A stretch of 8,999 nt of DNA from JBBDRX01 sp040905245 (GTDB taxonomy: Bacteria; Bacteroidota; Rhodothermia; Balneolales; Balneolaceae), in NCBI GenBank assembly GCA_040905245.1, contig JBBDRX010000031.1, positions 1 to 8,999 on the forward strand. The letters are read 5' to 3'. Below, piece by piece: positions 1-6,110 of this stretch. How positions within the stretch are numbered: the first letter of the stretch is position 1; every line of letters begins with the position of its first letter. The position numbers and the translations under genes are program-made. The notes under the pieces were generated by a model. It saw nothing but the letters and a program-made list of their open reading frames with translations, had not been told where the DNA came from and did no database searches.

Positions 1-1008
1 GGGGGTAATACGTCCCAGGCGGCCGACCTGGAGGGTGATCGATTCCAGCAATGTTGTAGCCTGTTCGGCTTCAAACTTGTAGGCAATCGCCCATCGGGGC
101 GCTTTGGAAGTGAAACCAAGAGTTTGCCGGGCTGCCGGTTCGTTGACTTTGACCACCACACCGTCGGTGTCGTACGGAAGTTCGTGGCGAAGGGTCTCCC
201 AGTCGTGAATAACCTCCAGAACCTGGTCGATGCCGTCACAGAGGAGGCTGTACTCGCAGACCGGAAGTCCGAACTCCTTTAGCTGTTGGAAAGCCTCCAT
301 CTGGGTAAGTGGGTGCTCGCCGTTGGTCATCAGGTCGAAGGCAAAAAACCGGATAGGACGCCGGGCGACCTCCCGGGGGTCCTGCATCTTCAGGGATCCG
401 GCAGTCGAATTTCTCGGGTTGGCAAAAGGATCCATGCCCTGCTCTTCCCGGTTCTGGTTCAGCCGGACGAAGGCTTCCCTCTCCATATAGGCTTCTCCCC
501 GGACTTCCAGGACGGGTGGTGCATCTTCTTTGAGCTGCAAAGGGATGTCGCGGATGGTTCGCAGGTTGGGGGTGATGTTGTCTCCTTCCCGGCCGTCTCC
601 GCGGGTGGCACCGAGCGTCAGCTCTCCGGATTCATACCGCAGGCGGATGGCCGCGCCGTCAAATTTGAGTTCGGCCGAATAACTGAAGGGCTCGCCGTCC
701 AGGCCCTGTCGGACTCGCCGGTCAAAATCGCGCAGCTCCTCTTCGTTGTAGGTATTGTCCAGGCTGAGCATCGGTACCGGGTGCCGAACAGTGGGAAAGG
801 CTTTGCTGGGTGTGCCGCCGACCCGTCGTGTCGGAGAGTCGTCTGTCTGCAGTCCGTACTTCTCTTCCAGCCGGGAGAGCTCCTCCAGGGCTTCATCGAA
901 TTCCCGGTCGGAAATAAAGGGTTTTGCCTCTTCGTAGTAGGCCTGATTGGCCCGTTCGATCAATGCTCTCAGCTCTTTGACCCGCTTCTGCGCCTGCTTC
1001 CTGTCCAT
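1..1008 (-). CDS. ligA: NAD-dependent DNA ligase LigA, N-terminal half (cut by window edge)
   Basis: Seals nicks with 3'-OH/5'-phosphate ends in duplex DNA using NAD+, in replication and repair in the cytoplasm. The first 336 codons are visible; the family is usually about 670 residues, so the zinc finger, helix-hairpin-helix and BRCT regions lie outside the window. Seen in the translation: the Ia domain at about residues 1-70, then the adenylation domain with KxDG (K115-F-D-G118, the lysine that becomes AMP-linked), RGDGREGDN at 136-144, EVRGE at 168-172, FANPRNSTAGSL at 195-206, DGVVVKV at 282-288 and APRWAIAYKF at 303-312. The OB-fold begins around 320 with QVGRLG. The ATG at 1008 gives the normal family N-terminus and lies 5 nt after the stop of the RodZ-like gene. 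No Shine-Dalgarno is visible, so translation may be coupled to the upstream gene. The ELKFDGAAI form around the active site recalls Bacteroidota/Balneolota ligases. Confidence 0.97.
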   Translation of the reverse strand, partial: MDRKQAQKRVKELRALIERANQAYYEEAKPFISDREFDEALEELSRLEEKYGLQTDDSPTRRVGGTPSKAFPTVRHPVPMLSLDNTYNEEELRDFDRRVRQGLDGEPFSYSAELKFDGAAIRLRYESGELTLGATRGDGREGDNITPNLRTIRDIPLQLKEDAPPVLEVRGEAYMEREAFVRLNQNREEQGMDPFANPRNSTAGSLKMQDPREVARRPIRFFAFDLMTNGEHPLTQMEAFQQLKEFGLPVCEYSLLCDGIDQVLEVIHDWETLRHELPYDTDGVVVKVNEPAARQTLGFTSKAPRWAIAYKFEAEQATTLLESITLQVGRLGRITP

Positions 1009-1013
1009 ACGAA

Positions 1014-2354
1014 TCAGTTGAATGTAGGCCGTATCTGAATGCTGTCGGGTTCGGCAATACCGTCCGGAAGGTCCAGCGGCTGCTCACGACTCCATGAGGG
1101 ATCGGACGAAAAGAACGAGCGGGTCAGCTCAATGCTGTTCTCATTCGGGTTGTAGTGCTCCTGACGGGGGTTCTCGATGAGGTGGCCATTCAAAAAGAGC
1201 AGCATGTTGCTGTAGATTCCTCTTACGCGTATGGTATCCCGAAATTCAAAGTTGTAGCCGGTTCCCTGTTCGAGCCAGTAGGGGTCGATCCGGGGTTTCA
1301 GGTCCGACCAGACGCGTACCGGATCCAGACGGTCCGTGGCCGCATAGATCGTCAGGTAGAGGGTCTCGTCCAGGGTGGAAGCCTCCGCGGGTGCATCGCT
1401 GTCCATGGACTCCTGTCCGCTTGAGGCATCGGCCAGCCCCAGGCTCAGATTCTGATTTGGCCCGTCGGTTTCGGTGGGTTGAGCCATTTCACTCTCCGGC
1501 GTTTCCGGAAGGCCAAACTGCTCTGGAATCAGATCGGTCCAGAAGATGATATAGATACCAATCAGCAGCAGCAGGACGGTTCCGATAATTCCAATGGCCC
1601 GATTGGGTGACGTCCGCTTCGGCTGATTAATCTGATGCCCCATCTTGACCCAGTCGATGTCGCGCTCTTTTCGTTTTGGGGATTCCGGTTCACTTGCAGG
1701 CGGCGGGGTTTTGGACGATTTGCTTGTAGATGGTTGGCCCGAATCCGGCCCGGATTTGTCACGGAATGAACCGGTTTGTTTGCTTCTTTCAGCGCGGCCG
1801 GATGTCTCTTTGGACGATTCGGTCCGGGCGGTGGGATCTGTCCGGCCTGTTTTCCTGGCGTTTTCGTGATCTTTTGAGCCTTCCGGAGGCTTCCGGTTGT
1901 CGGCTGTGTCGGATGGATCGTCCATATCGCGGCTCTCCGTGCGACCTGTCTTCTCTGAAGAATCTGTTTGCCGGCCTTCAGAACTCTTTTCGCGGTCTTG
2001 TGGCGGTTTTCCGGAGCTCCATCCGGGGGAATCGCCCGATTCGGACCCGAGGGGGCGTGGTGCGGTTTTTCGGTCGATATCCGAGAAGGGTTCCAGCAGT
2101 TCCCCGTTATACTCTCCCTTCTGTTGAAGGTCCAGAGACGTTGTGGTCAACTCATCGTCCAGCTTCAGGGCCCTGGCGTAGGTTCGCACGAAACTTCGAA
2201 CATAGATGCTGTTTTCGTTCGGATCTTCGAATATGGAGCCGTTTTCAATCCGTTTCAAGGTTTCCAGGGGGATGCGTGTGGCCTTGTGCAGGTCCTCCAG
2301 CGTCCATTTCAGGTAGAGGCGGATGGTGGCCAGATCTTTGCCGAGTGAGCTCAT
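1014..2354 (-). CDS. RodZ-like protein: HTH, disordered linker, one membrane span, extracytoplasmic domain
   Basis: Predicted bitopic inner-membrane protein of the RodZ type. In known members the cytoplasmic helix-turn-helix binds MreB and links it to the elongation machinery; that role here is inferred from architecture. Of 446 residues, 1-70 form the HTH_25-type domain (LGKDLATIRLYLKWTLEDL, IPLETLKRIENG, then YVRSFVRTYARALKLDDE). Residues about 85-250 are a very hydrophilic Ser/Lys/Glu/Thr/Arg/Pro-rich linker with degenerate KTGRTES/KTGRTDP units. Residues 252-272 are a single hydrophobic helix (AIGIIGTVLLLLIGIYIIFW) preceded by basic residues, which places the N-terminus inside. Residues 330-446 form a mostly beta extracytoplasmic domain in the place of the RodZ C-terminal domain. 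The linker is long for the family. The ATG at 2354 is the only sensible start for the HTH. It is followed closely by ligA, so the two probably share a transcript. A HTH regulator of other function is less likely given the membrane span. Confidence 0.8.
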   Translation of the reverse strand: MSSLGKDLATIRLYLKWTLEDLHKATRIPLETLKRIENGSIFEDPNENSIYVRSFVRTYARALKLDDELTTTSLDLQQKGEYNGELLEPFSDIDRKTAPRPLGSESGDSPGWSSGKPPQDREKSSEGRQTDSSEKTGRTESRDMDDPSDTADNRKPPEGSKDHENARKTGRTDPTARTESSKETSGRAERSKQTGSFRDKSGPDSGQPSTSKSSKTPPPASEPESPKRKERDIDWVKMGHQINQPKRTSPNRAIGIIGTVLLLLIGIYIIFWTDLIPEQFGLPETPESEMAQPTETDGPNQNLSLGLADASSGQESMDSDAPAEASTLDETLYLTIYAATDRLDPVRVWSDLKPRIDPYWLEQGTGYNFEFRDTIRVRGIYSNMLLFLNGHLIENPRQEHYNPNENSIELTRSFFSSDPSWSREQPLDLPDGIAEPDSIQIRPTFN

Positions 2355-2613
2355 ACGTTCGGATTCATTATCATGGGCGTATCGAGTAAATCTAAATAAT
2401 TATCCATCCTCGAAAAAGCCTCCGGGAAAATAAGTGGAGTGTAAGGATTTGCCGTCAGGCGGCTCCTTCTTGTAACGGGTTGTGCCGTTTCTCCGGATTT
2501 TCCGGCCTGCTGGTTGTCCCTGGTACGATACTGGCTGGTTCCGGCCTTTCGGACGGCGGTATCCGGGTCGGTTCAGCCCGATTGCAACCAACAATAAAAA
2601 TTCCGTAAAAAAG
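2355..2613. other. Divergent intergenic region between the RodZ-like gene and comF
   Basis: About 259 nt, the longest stretch without an accepted gene. Both flanking genes must be transcribed outward from here. The left 50 nt and the right 35 nt (A-rich, ATAAAAATTCCGTAAAAAAG) are AT-rich compared with the middle. I see no tRNA, small RNA or strong hairpin. Apart from the weak TAGATTTA at 2387-2394, no clear promoter can be picked out. Confidence 0.5.
2387..2394 (-). promoter_or_regulatory. Weak candidate -7 element upstream of the RodZ-like gene
   Basis: On the minus strand the bases read TAGATTTA, which matches 7 of 8 positions of the Bacteroidota-type TAnnTTTG element. It lies about 32 nt before the start codon at 2354 in an AT-rich pocket. 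No clear TTG-type -33 element is present, so this is only a position-based suggestion. Confidence 0.25.
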
Positions 2614-3351
2614 ATGGACCATCGGATAAACAACGCATCCGGCAGCCCGTTTGGTGTCCGGGAGATCGGCAGGGGAGTGATGGAGTTGCTGTTTCCCCGT
2701 ATCTGCCGGATTTGCAGACGCTATCTGGCCGATGGAGAGCACGCACTTTGTGAATACTGCATTCGGAGCCGGTTCGAATGGTCGTCGTTGCGTTTTACCG
2801 GGGTCCGGCAGCCGATTCTTCCCTGGTATCTTCTGTTTCGGGTGGCTCTCTGGACGTTTGGCAGATCCGGACGGCTTCGCCGCTTGCTGCATCGTCTCAA
2901 ATATGGCGGGGATCGTGCGATCGGACTGGACTTCGGGCGGGAATTGGGCCGGCTGGTGAGCAGGGAAGCGGCTTCTACAGGGATGGAGCTTCGGTTTGAA
3001 CCGCTTCTTGTACCGGTTCCACTTCATGATTCCAGACGCTACAGGCGGGGGTACAATCAGGCGGAGGTGATCTGTGAAGGGGTGTCGATGGCGACGGGGT
3101 GGTCAGCGCTGCCATCCGGCCGGCTGATTCGACGGCGGGACACTCGCAGCCAGACCGGGTTCGGGCCGGAGAGCCGGCGCAAAAATCTTGAAGAGGCGTT
3201 TGCACGACGCGGCCTGGAGTTGGTTCCCGAGGAGCTTCCGGTGATTGTGGACGATGTCTATACGACAGGAGCGACGGTTTCGGCTGTGGCGCGGCAACTG
3301 CGCGAGGCGGGTGCCCAGCAAGTGGCTGTTGCTACGGTGGCCGATGTCTGA
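2614..3351 (+). CDS. comF: ComF family phosphoribosyltransferase-like competence protein
   Basis: ComF proteins are cytoplasmic factors needed for natural transformation in many bacteria, acting with the DNA-uptake helicase and DprA; the exact chemistry is unsettled. Numbered from the ATG at 2614 (245 residues): a zinc-ribbon-like CxxC pair at C31/C34 and C46/C49, LHRLKYGGD at 92-100, LVPVPLHDSRRYRRGYNQAE at 132-151 (the RGxNQ signature), SQTGFGPESRRKNLEEAF at 179-196, and the PRPP-binding loop VIVDDVYTTGAT at 210-221. The frame is open back to an ATG at 2482, but that stretch resembles no ComF N-terminus. The ATG at 2614 follows an A-rich tract, whereas 2680 (MELLFPRIC, 223 residues) has a purine-rich AGGGGAG very close before it. 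I prefer 2614 but cannot exclude 2680. It is divergent from the RodZ-like gene. Confidence 0.92.
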   Translation: MDHRINNASGSPFGVREIGRGVMELLFPRICRICRRYLADGEHALCEYCIRSRFEWSSLRFTGVRQPILPWYLLFRVALWTFGRSGRLRRLLHRLKYGGDRAIGLDFGRELGRLVSREAASTGMELRFEPLLVPVPLHDSRRYRRGYNQAEVICEGVSMATGWSALPSGRLIRRRDTRSQTGFGPESRRKNLEEAFARRGLELVPEELPVIVDDVYTTGATVSAVARQLREAGAQQVAVATVADV

Positions 3352-3389
3352 ACGTCGTTTCGGCCATTCATTTTCTGCCAGATTCGGCC

Positions 3390-3397
3390 TATATTTG
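3390..3397 (+). promoter_or_regulatory. TAnnTTTG promoter element just before the membrane-protein gene
   Basis: TATATTTG is a perfect match to the -7 element used by the primary sigma factor in Bacteroidota and relatives. It lies between the comF stop (3351) and the ATG at 3403. The expected transcription start, a few bases downstream, would fall at or almost at the start codon. There is no convincing TTG -33 element, only a T-rich stretch (CATTTTCTG) at about the right distance. The same ten bases, CCTATATTTG, recur before fabZ. Confidence 0.5.
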
Positions 3398-3402
3398 CCG
3401 GC

Positions 3403-4050
3403 ATGGGATCACTCTTTTCGCAGGTACAGAATGTGTTTGAATCGGGCAAGCTGACGGTGACGTCGGGCGGGCACTGGTTTCATGCAACGCGAAAGACCGT
3501 GGAGGAGTTTGTACCGGGCCTGCTGGAAGTTCAGGAGTTCGACCGGCTTATTCTGGATGCGGTGACCTGGATCGAAAGTACCGACAGCCTGTCACTGCTT
3601 CTCTATTTTGCCCTGGTTTTTCTGCTGCCGGTGGAGACGGCGGTAGCGGTTACGGTAACAGTTCTCTTCTATGCGTTCTGGTATTTCCGGAAGAGCGCAT
3701 TTGTTTCACTGCTGGCGACTCCGCTTCTGAAACTGCTGAATCTGGATGTTCTGCAGATCGGGGTGGCGGCCCTTGCACTCACCTTTCTTGGGATGGGAGG
3801 GAACTATTCGGGGCTGCTGTTCGGAATTCTCTTCTTTTTTCTCTTCAAGGTGGGCCTGTTGCGGCTGTTGCTGATTCGCCTGGGAGCTGACCACTGGAGG
3901 GATTCGCTGCCACTGAACGACCGGGTGCTGAAGATGGTTCTGGTGCGGCACTCCATTCGCGAAGACCTGACTCCACCGGAGGTGGAGAAGCTGGAGGAGA
4001 GTATCCGGGAGGGGGTATTGACTGTCAAGGAGCGAATCAGTAAAAAGTGA
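3403..4050 (+). CDS. Polytopic membrane protein of unknown function
   Basis: I do not recognise this 215-residue protein. Residues 1-60 look like a soluble, amphipathic N-terminal region. Hydrophobic segments follow at about 62-80, 80-95, 98-112 (weaker), 115-132 and 134-158, suggesting four or five membrane spans. Residues 160-215 form a charged, probably helical cytoplasmic tail ending TPPEVEKLEESIREGVLTVK and a Lys-rich terminus. No signal peptide, catalytic motif or transporter signature is obvious. It starts 51 nt after comF and ends 50 nt before ubiE, in the same direction. No Shine-Dalgarno precedes the ATG, and a TAnnTTTG element ends 5 nt before it, so the message may be leaderless. 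An in-frame GTG a few codons in is an alternative start. The coding call itself is secure because of the long hydrophobic, codon-consistent frame; the function is unknown. Confidence 0.8.
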   Translation: MGSLFSQVQNVFESGKLTVTSGGHWFHATRKTVEEFVPGLLEVQEFDRLILDAVTWIESTDSLSLLLYFALVFLLPVETAVAVTVTVLFYAFWYFRKSAFVSLLATPLLKLLNLDVLQIGVAALALTFLGMGGNYSGLLFGILFFFLFKVGLLRLLLIRLGADHWRDSLPLNDRVLKMVLVRHSIREDLTPPEVEKLEESIREGVLTVKERISKK

Positions 4051-4070
4051 TTCCTGTTCGTGCACCTGTT

Positions 4071-4106
4071 CAATTTCAACTGAATTTGTGAGTAGCTATT
4101 GTGAGT
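4071..4106 (+). promoter_or_regulatory. Possible promoter/operator region of ubiE
   Basis: CAATTTCAACTGAATTTG (4071-4088) is an imperfect dyad in which 7 of 9 base pairs are symmetric. Its right arm, TGAATTTG (4081-4088), matches TAnnTTTG at 7 of 8 positions. TTGTGAGT occurs at 4086-4093 and again at 4099-4106, the second copy containing the GTG start codon of ubiE. These could be an operator over a promoter and a duplicated start context, or chance in an AT-rich 50-nt spacer. Confidence 0.25.
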
Positions 4107-4792
4107 GAAGCAGTACGCAACATGTTCGCCGATATCGCGGACGATTACGACCGTGTGAACGGGATTCTCTCGTTTGGGGTACACCACCTCTGGAGAAACG
4201 AAACCGTCTTGCAAAGCGGGGTCCGTCCGGGAGACAAGGTACTGGACTGCGCGACCGGCACCGGAGATTTGGCCATTGCGTTCAAGCGGGCGGTGGGNNN
4301 NNNNNNNGAGAGGTACTCGGGACCGACTTCTGCCGGGAAATGATTGAACACGCTCCCGAAAAGGCGGTGGACCTGGGTTTGAAGGTGGCCTTCGAAGTGG
4401 CCGACGCGATGAATTTGCCGTACGAAGAGAACCGGTTCGATATTGCCAGTATTGCGTTCGGGATTCGGAATGTGGACGATCCTGTGCAGGCGTTACGGGA
4501 GATGGCGCGCGTGGTTCGTCCCGGAGGCCGGGTGGTGGTTCTGGAGTTTGGCCAGCCAAAGGGGCTTTTCCGGTTGCCGTATCGCTGGTACAGCCAGCAT
4601 GTGATGCCCGCTGTAGGGGGATGGCTGTCCGGAAACCGGGAGGCCTATACCTATCTCCCCAAAACGAGTGCGGCCTTTCCGGCCGGGCAGGCGTTTCTGG
4701 ATCTGATGGATGAGGCAGCGGTATTCAGCCAGCGTCGCGCCACACAGCTGACCGGCGGTATCGCCTATGTTTATGTGGGGACCGTAGCGTAG
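4101..4792 (+). CDS. ubiE: Demethylmenaquinone/2-polyprenyl-benzoquinol methyltransferase (UbiE/MenG), interrupted by assembly gap
   Basis: SAM-dependent C-methyltransferase that completes menaquinone (or methylates a ubiquinone intermediate) at the membrane surface; in this kind of organism menaquinone is the expected product. The first part, in frame from GTG 4101, reads VRNMFADIADDYDRVNGILSF and then the SAM motif LDCATGTGDLAIAF. After ten N bases the protein resumes two positions out of register with EVLGTDFCREM, then DAMNLPYEENRFDIASIAFG, PGGRVVVLEF and YRWYSQHVMP, and AYTYLPKTSAAFP near the end, all typical of UbiE. The phase change sits exactly at the N run, so it is a gap-size artefact, not a real frameshift. 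About 229 residues are expected, normal for the family. The GTG start is chosen because the conserved N-terminus begins there; the next ATG would remove part of it. The stop (4790-4792) lies inside the first CGTAGAAT repeat. Confidence 0.93.
4298..4307. other. Assembly gap (10 N) within ubiE
   Basis: Ten unknown bases separate two halves of one gene. The left half ends with GTG GG (Val plus most of a Gly codon). The right half begins with GA then GAG GTA CTC GGG in another phase. To restore one frame the missing length must be 3k+2. Eight bases would give VG-x-x-G-EVLG, which matches the spacing in E. coli UbiE (VGETGKVVL). Confidence 0.95.
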
Positions 4793-4826
4793 AATTCCTA
4801 TATTTGATGACGTAGAATCGTAGAAT
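4788..4826 (+). repeat. Three CGTAGAAT direct repeats around the fabZ promoter element
   Basis: CGTAGAAT occurs at 4788-4795, 4811-4818 and 4819-4826. The last two are directly adjacent; the first overlaps the ubiE stop codon. The TATATTTG element lies between copies one and two, so the tandem pair would fall at or just after the expected transcription start. The copies are exact. Their role is unknown: operator half-sites, a 5'-UTR element, or a small tandem duplication. Confidence 0.7.
4799..4806 (+). promoter_or_regulatory. TAnnTTTG promoter element for fabZ-panB-surE
   Basis: TATATTTG matches the consensus -7 element completely. Transcription would be expected to start near 4811-4813, leaving a leader of roughly 30 nt before fabZ. 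The upstream -33 region has no clear TTG. Because ubiE ends at 4792 and the next three genes are tightly packed, this is the best candidate for their promoter. Confidence 0.5.
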
Positions 4827-4844
4827 GCAACCCGGAGCTTGATG

Positions 4845-5282
4845 ATGCATATTGAAGAGATCAAGAATTACATCCCTCATCGTTACCCTTTTCTGCTTGT
4901 GGACCGGGTGCTGGAGATCGACGAGAATCGAATTTTGACGATCAAGAATGTGTCGGTGAACGAGCCGTTTTTTAACGGTCACTTTCCCGGTGCGCCGATT
5001 ATGCCGGGGGTGCTTCAGGTAGAGGCGATGGCGCAGAGCGGGTGCATCTTGATGATGAAGCACAAGGTGGAAGATCCGAAGAGTTCACTGATTGTCTTTA
5101 CCGGGATACGAAGTGCCAGGTTCCGCCGGCAGGTGGTGCCTGGTGATGTATTGCAGATGGAGGTGGAGGTCGGGGCTATGCGCCGGAACTTTGCCACCAT
5201 GAACGGACGGGCGACGGTGAATGGAGACGTGGCTTGTGAACTGGAAGCATCAGCGGCGATCGTACCGCAGGAGAAACTCTGA
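4845..5282 (+). CDS. fabZ: 3-hydroxyacyl-ACP dehydratase FabZ
   Basis: Dehydrates (3R)-hydroxyacyl-ACP to trans-2-enoyl-ACP in type II fatty acid elongation, in the cytoplasm. The translation gives 145 residues, normal for FabZ: IEEIKNYIPHRYPFLLVDRV at the N-terminus, then the hot-dog core with the catalytic His46 in FFNGHFPGAPIMPG and Glu60 in GVLQVEAMAQSG. TTG 4839, ATG 4842 and ATG 4845 are consecutive in-frame starts. GGAG at 4834-4837 is 7 nt before 4845 and 4 nt before 4842, so I take 4845; 4842 differs by one Met only. It is a stand-alone FabZ, without the LpxC fusion or neighbouring lpxA common in Bacteroidota. Its TGA overlaps the panB ATG by one base. Confidence 0.96.
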   Translation: MHIEEIKNYIPHRYPFLLVDRVLEIDENRILTIKNVSVNEPFFNGHFPGAPIMPGVLQVEAMAQSGCILMMKHKVEDPKSSLIVFTGIRSARFRRQVVPGDVLQMEVEVGAMRRNFATMNGRATVNGDVACELEASAAIVPQEKL

Positions 5283-6106
5283 TGAGTACCCAATCCAATG
5301 GCCGGCCGGCAAGGGTGACCACCCAGACTGTTGTGGATATGAAGCGCGACGGGGAGAAGATCGGTATGCTGACGGCCTATGACTATACGATGGCGCGGAT
5401 TGTGGACCAGGCCGGGATTGATGTAATCCTGGTGGGCGATTCGGCCAGTAATGTGATGGCCGGCCACGAAACTACCGTACCGATGACGCTGGACCATATG
5501 ATCTACCACGCCTCGTCTGTGGTTCGCGGGGTTCAAAAGGCACTGGTAATTGCCGACCTGCCTTTTATGAGTTTTCAGGTAACGGCCCGGGAGGCGCTGA
5601 ACAGCGCGGGCCGGATGATGAAGGAGGCGGGGGCCCATGCGGTGAAGCTGGAGGGCGGCGCGTCCATTGCCGATACGGTGAAGCGGATTGTGGAAGCCGG
5701 AATTCCTGTGATGGGACATCTGGGCCTCACTCCACAGAGTATTTACAAGTTTGGCACCTACAAGGTCCGGGCCAAGGAGCAGCAGGAAGCCGATGAGCTG
5801 ATTCGAGACGCGAAACTGTTGGAAGAGGCGGGTGCTTTCGGTGTTGTCCTGGAGAAGATCCCTTCGGAGCTGGCGAAGAGAGTGACCGAATCGATCTCGG
5901 TACCGACAATCGGTATCGGGGCGGGCCCGCACTGTGACGGGCAGGTGCTGGTGCTGCATGATATGCTGGGCCTGAACAAGGATTTTAATCCCCGTTTTCT
6001 GCGTCGATACGCCGATCTCGATATGGAGATGACCCGGGCGATCCGGCAGTATGTCAAGGATGTGAAGTCGGTCGATTTTCCCAACGATAACGAGCAGTAC
6101 CACTAA
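5282..6106 (+). CDS. panB: 3-methyl-2-oxobutanoate hydroxymethyltransferase PanB
   Basis: Transfers a hydroxymethyl group from 5,10-methylene-tetrahydrofolate to 2-oxoisovalerate, giving ketopantoate, the first step to pantothenate and CoA. The 274-residue product has the family's normal length and a complete set of motifs: TAYDYTMARIVDQAG near 31-45, VGDSASNVMAGHETTVPMT with metal-binding Asp53, ADLPFMSF with Asp92, VKLEGG with Lys122 and Glu124, GHLGLTPQS at 145-153, EKIPSELA with the catalytic-position Glu191, and IGIGAGPHCDGQVLVLHDM. These correspond to E. coli PanB D45, D84, K112/E114 and E181. The ATG at 5282 shares its A with the fabZ stop (TGATG), and AGGAG at 5269-5273 is 8 nt upstream, a strong ribosome binding site. 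The pairing with fabZ makes sense because pantothenate supplies the acyl-carrier arm. Confidence 0.97.
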   Translation: MSTQSNGRPARVTTQTVVDMKRDGEKIGMLTAYDYTMARIVDQAGIDVILVGDSASNVMAGHETTVPMTLDHMIYHASSVVRGVQKALVIADLPFMSFQVTAREALNSAGRMMKEAGAHAVKLEGGASIADTVKRIVEAGIPVMGHLGLTPQSIYKFGTYKVRAKEQQEADELIRDAKLLEEAGAFGVVLEKIPSELAKRVTESISVPTIGIGAGPHCDGQVLVLHDMLGLNKDFNPRFLRRYADLDMEMTRAIRQYVKDVKSVDFPNDNEQYH

Positions 6107-6110
6107 GCTG

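Noticed and set aside
286..1038. A 250-codon open frame on the plus strand opposite ligA
   Set aside because: It is antisense to a certain ligA; the translation shows no domain, and such shadows are expected in GC-rich DNA.
1730..2389. A 219-codon plus-strand frame opposite the RodZ-like linker
   Set aside because: The Arg/Ser/Pro-rich translation mirrors the biased linker codons; no start signal or domain is seen.
2482..2613. N-terminal extension of ComF back to ATG 2482
   Set aside because: The extra 44 residues are Arg/Pro/Gly-rich and lie before an AT-rich leader; ComF proteins normally start shortly before the first zinc-ribbon cysteines.
2400..2633. A 77-codon minus-strand frame upstream of the RodZ-like gene with a hydrophobic N-terminus (FIRWSIFFTEFLLLVAIGLN)
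   Set aside because: It begins with TTG and has no ribosome binding site, it overlaps the preferred comF start, and the rest is a basic, unstructured string. It would deserve a look only if comF starts at 2680 and relatives keep the frame.
2455..3027. A 190-codon minus-strand frame opposite comF
   Set aside because: Antisense to the zinc-ribbon and core of ComF, with a Pro/Arg-rich shadow composition.
4101..4343. A short frame that runs through the N gap and stops soon after
   Set aside because: The segment after the gap is in the wrong phase only because the gap was filled with an arbitrary ten N; the true ubiE continues in the other phase.
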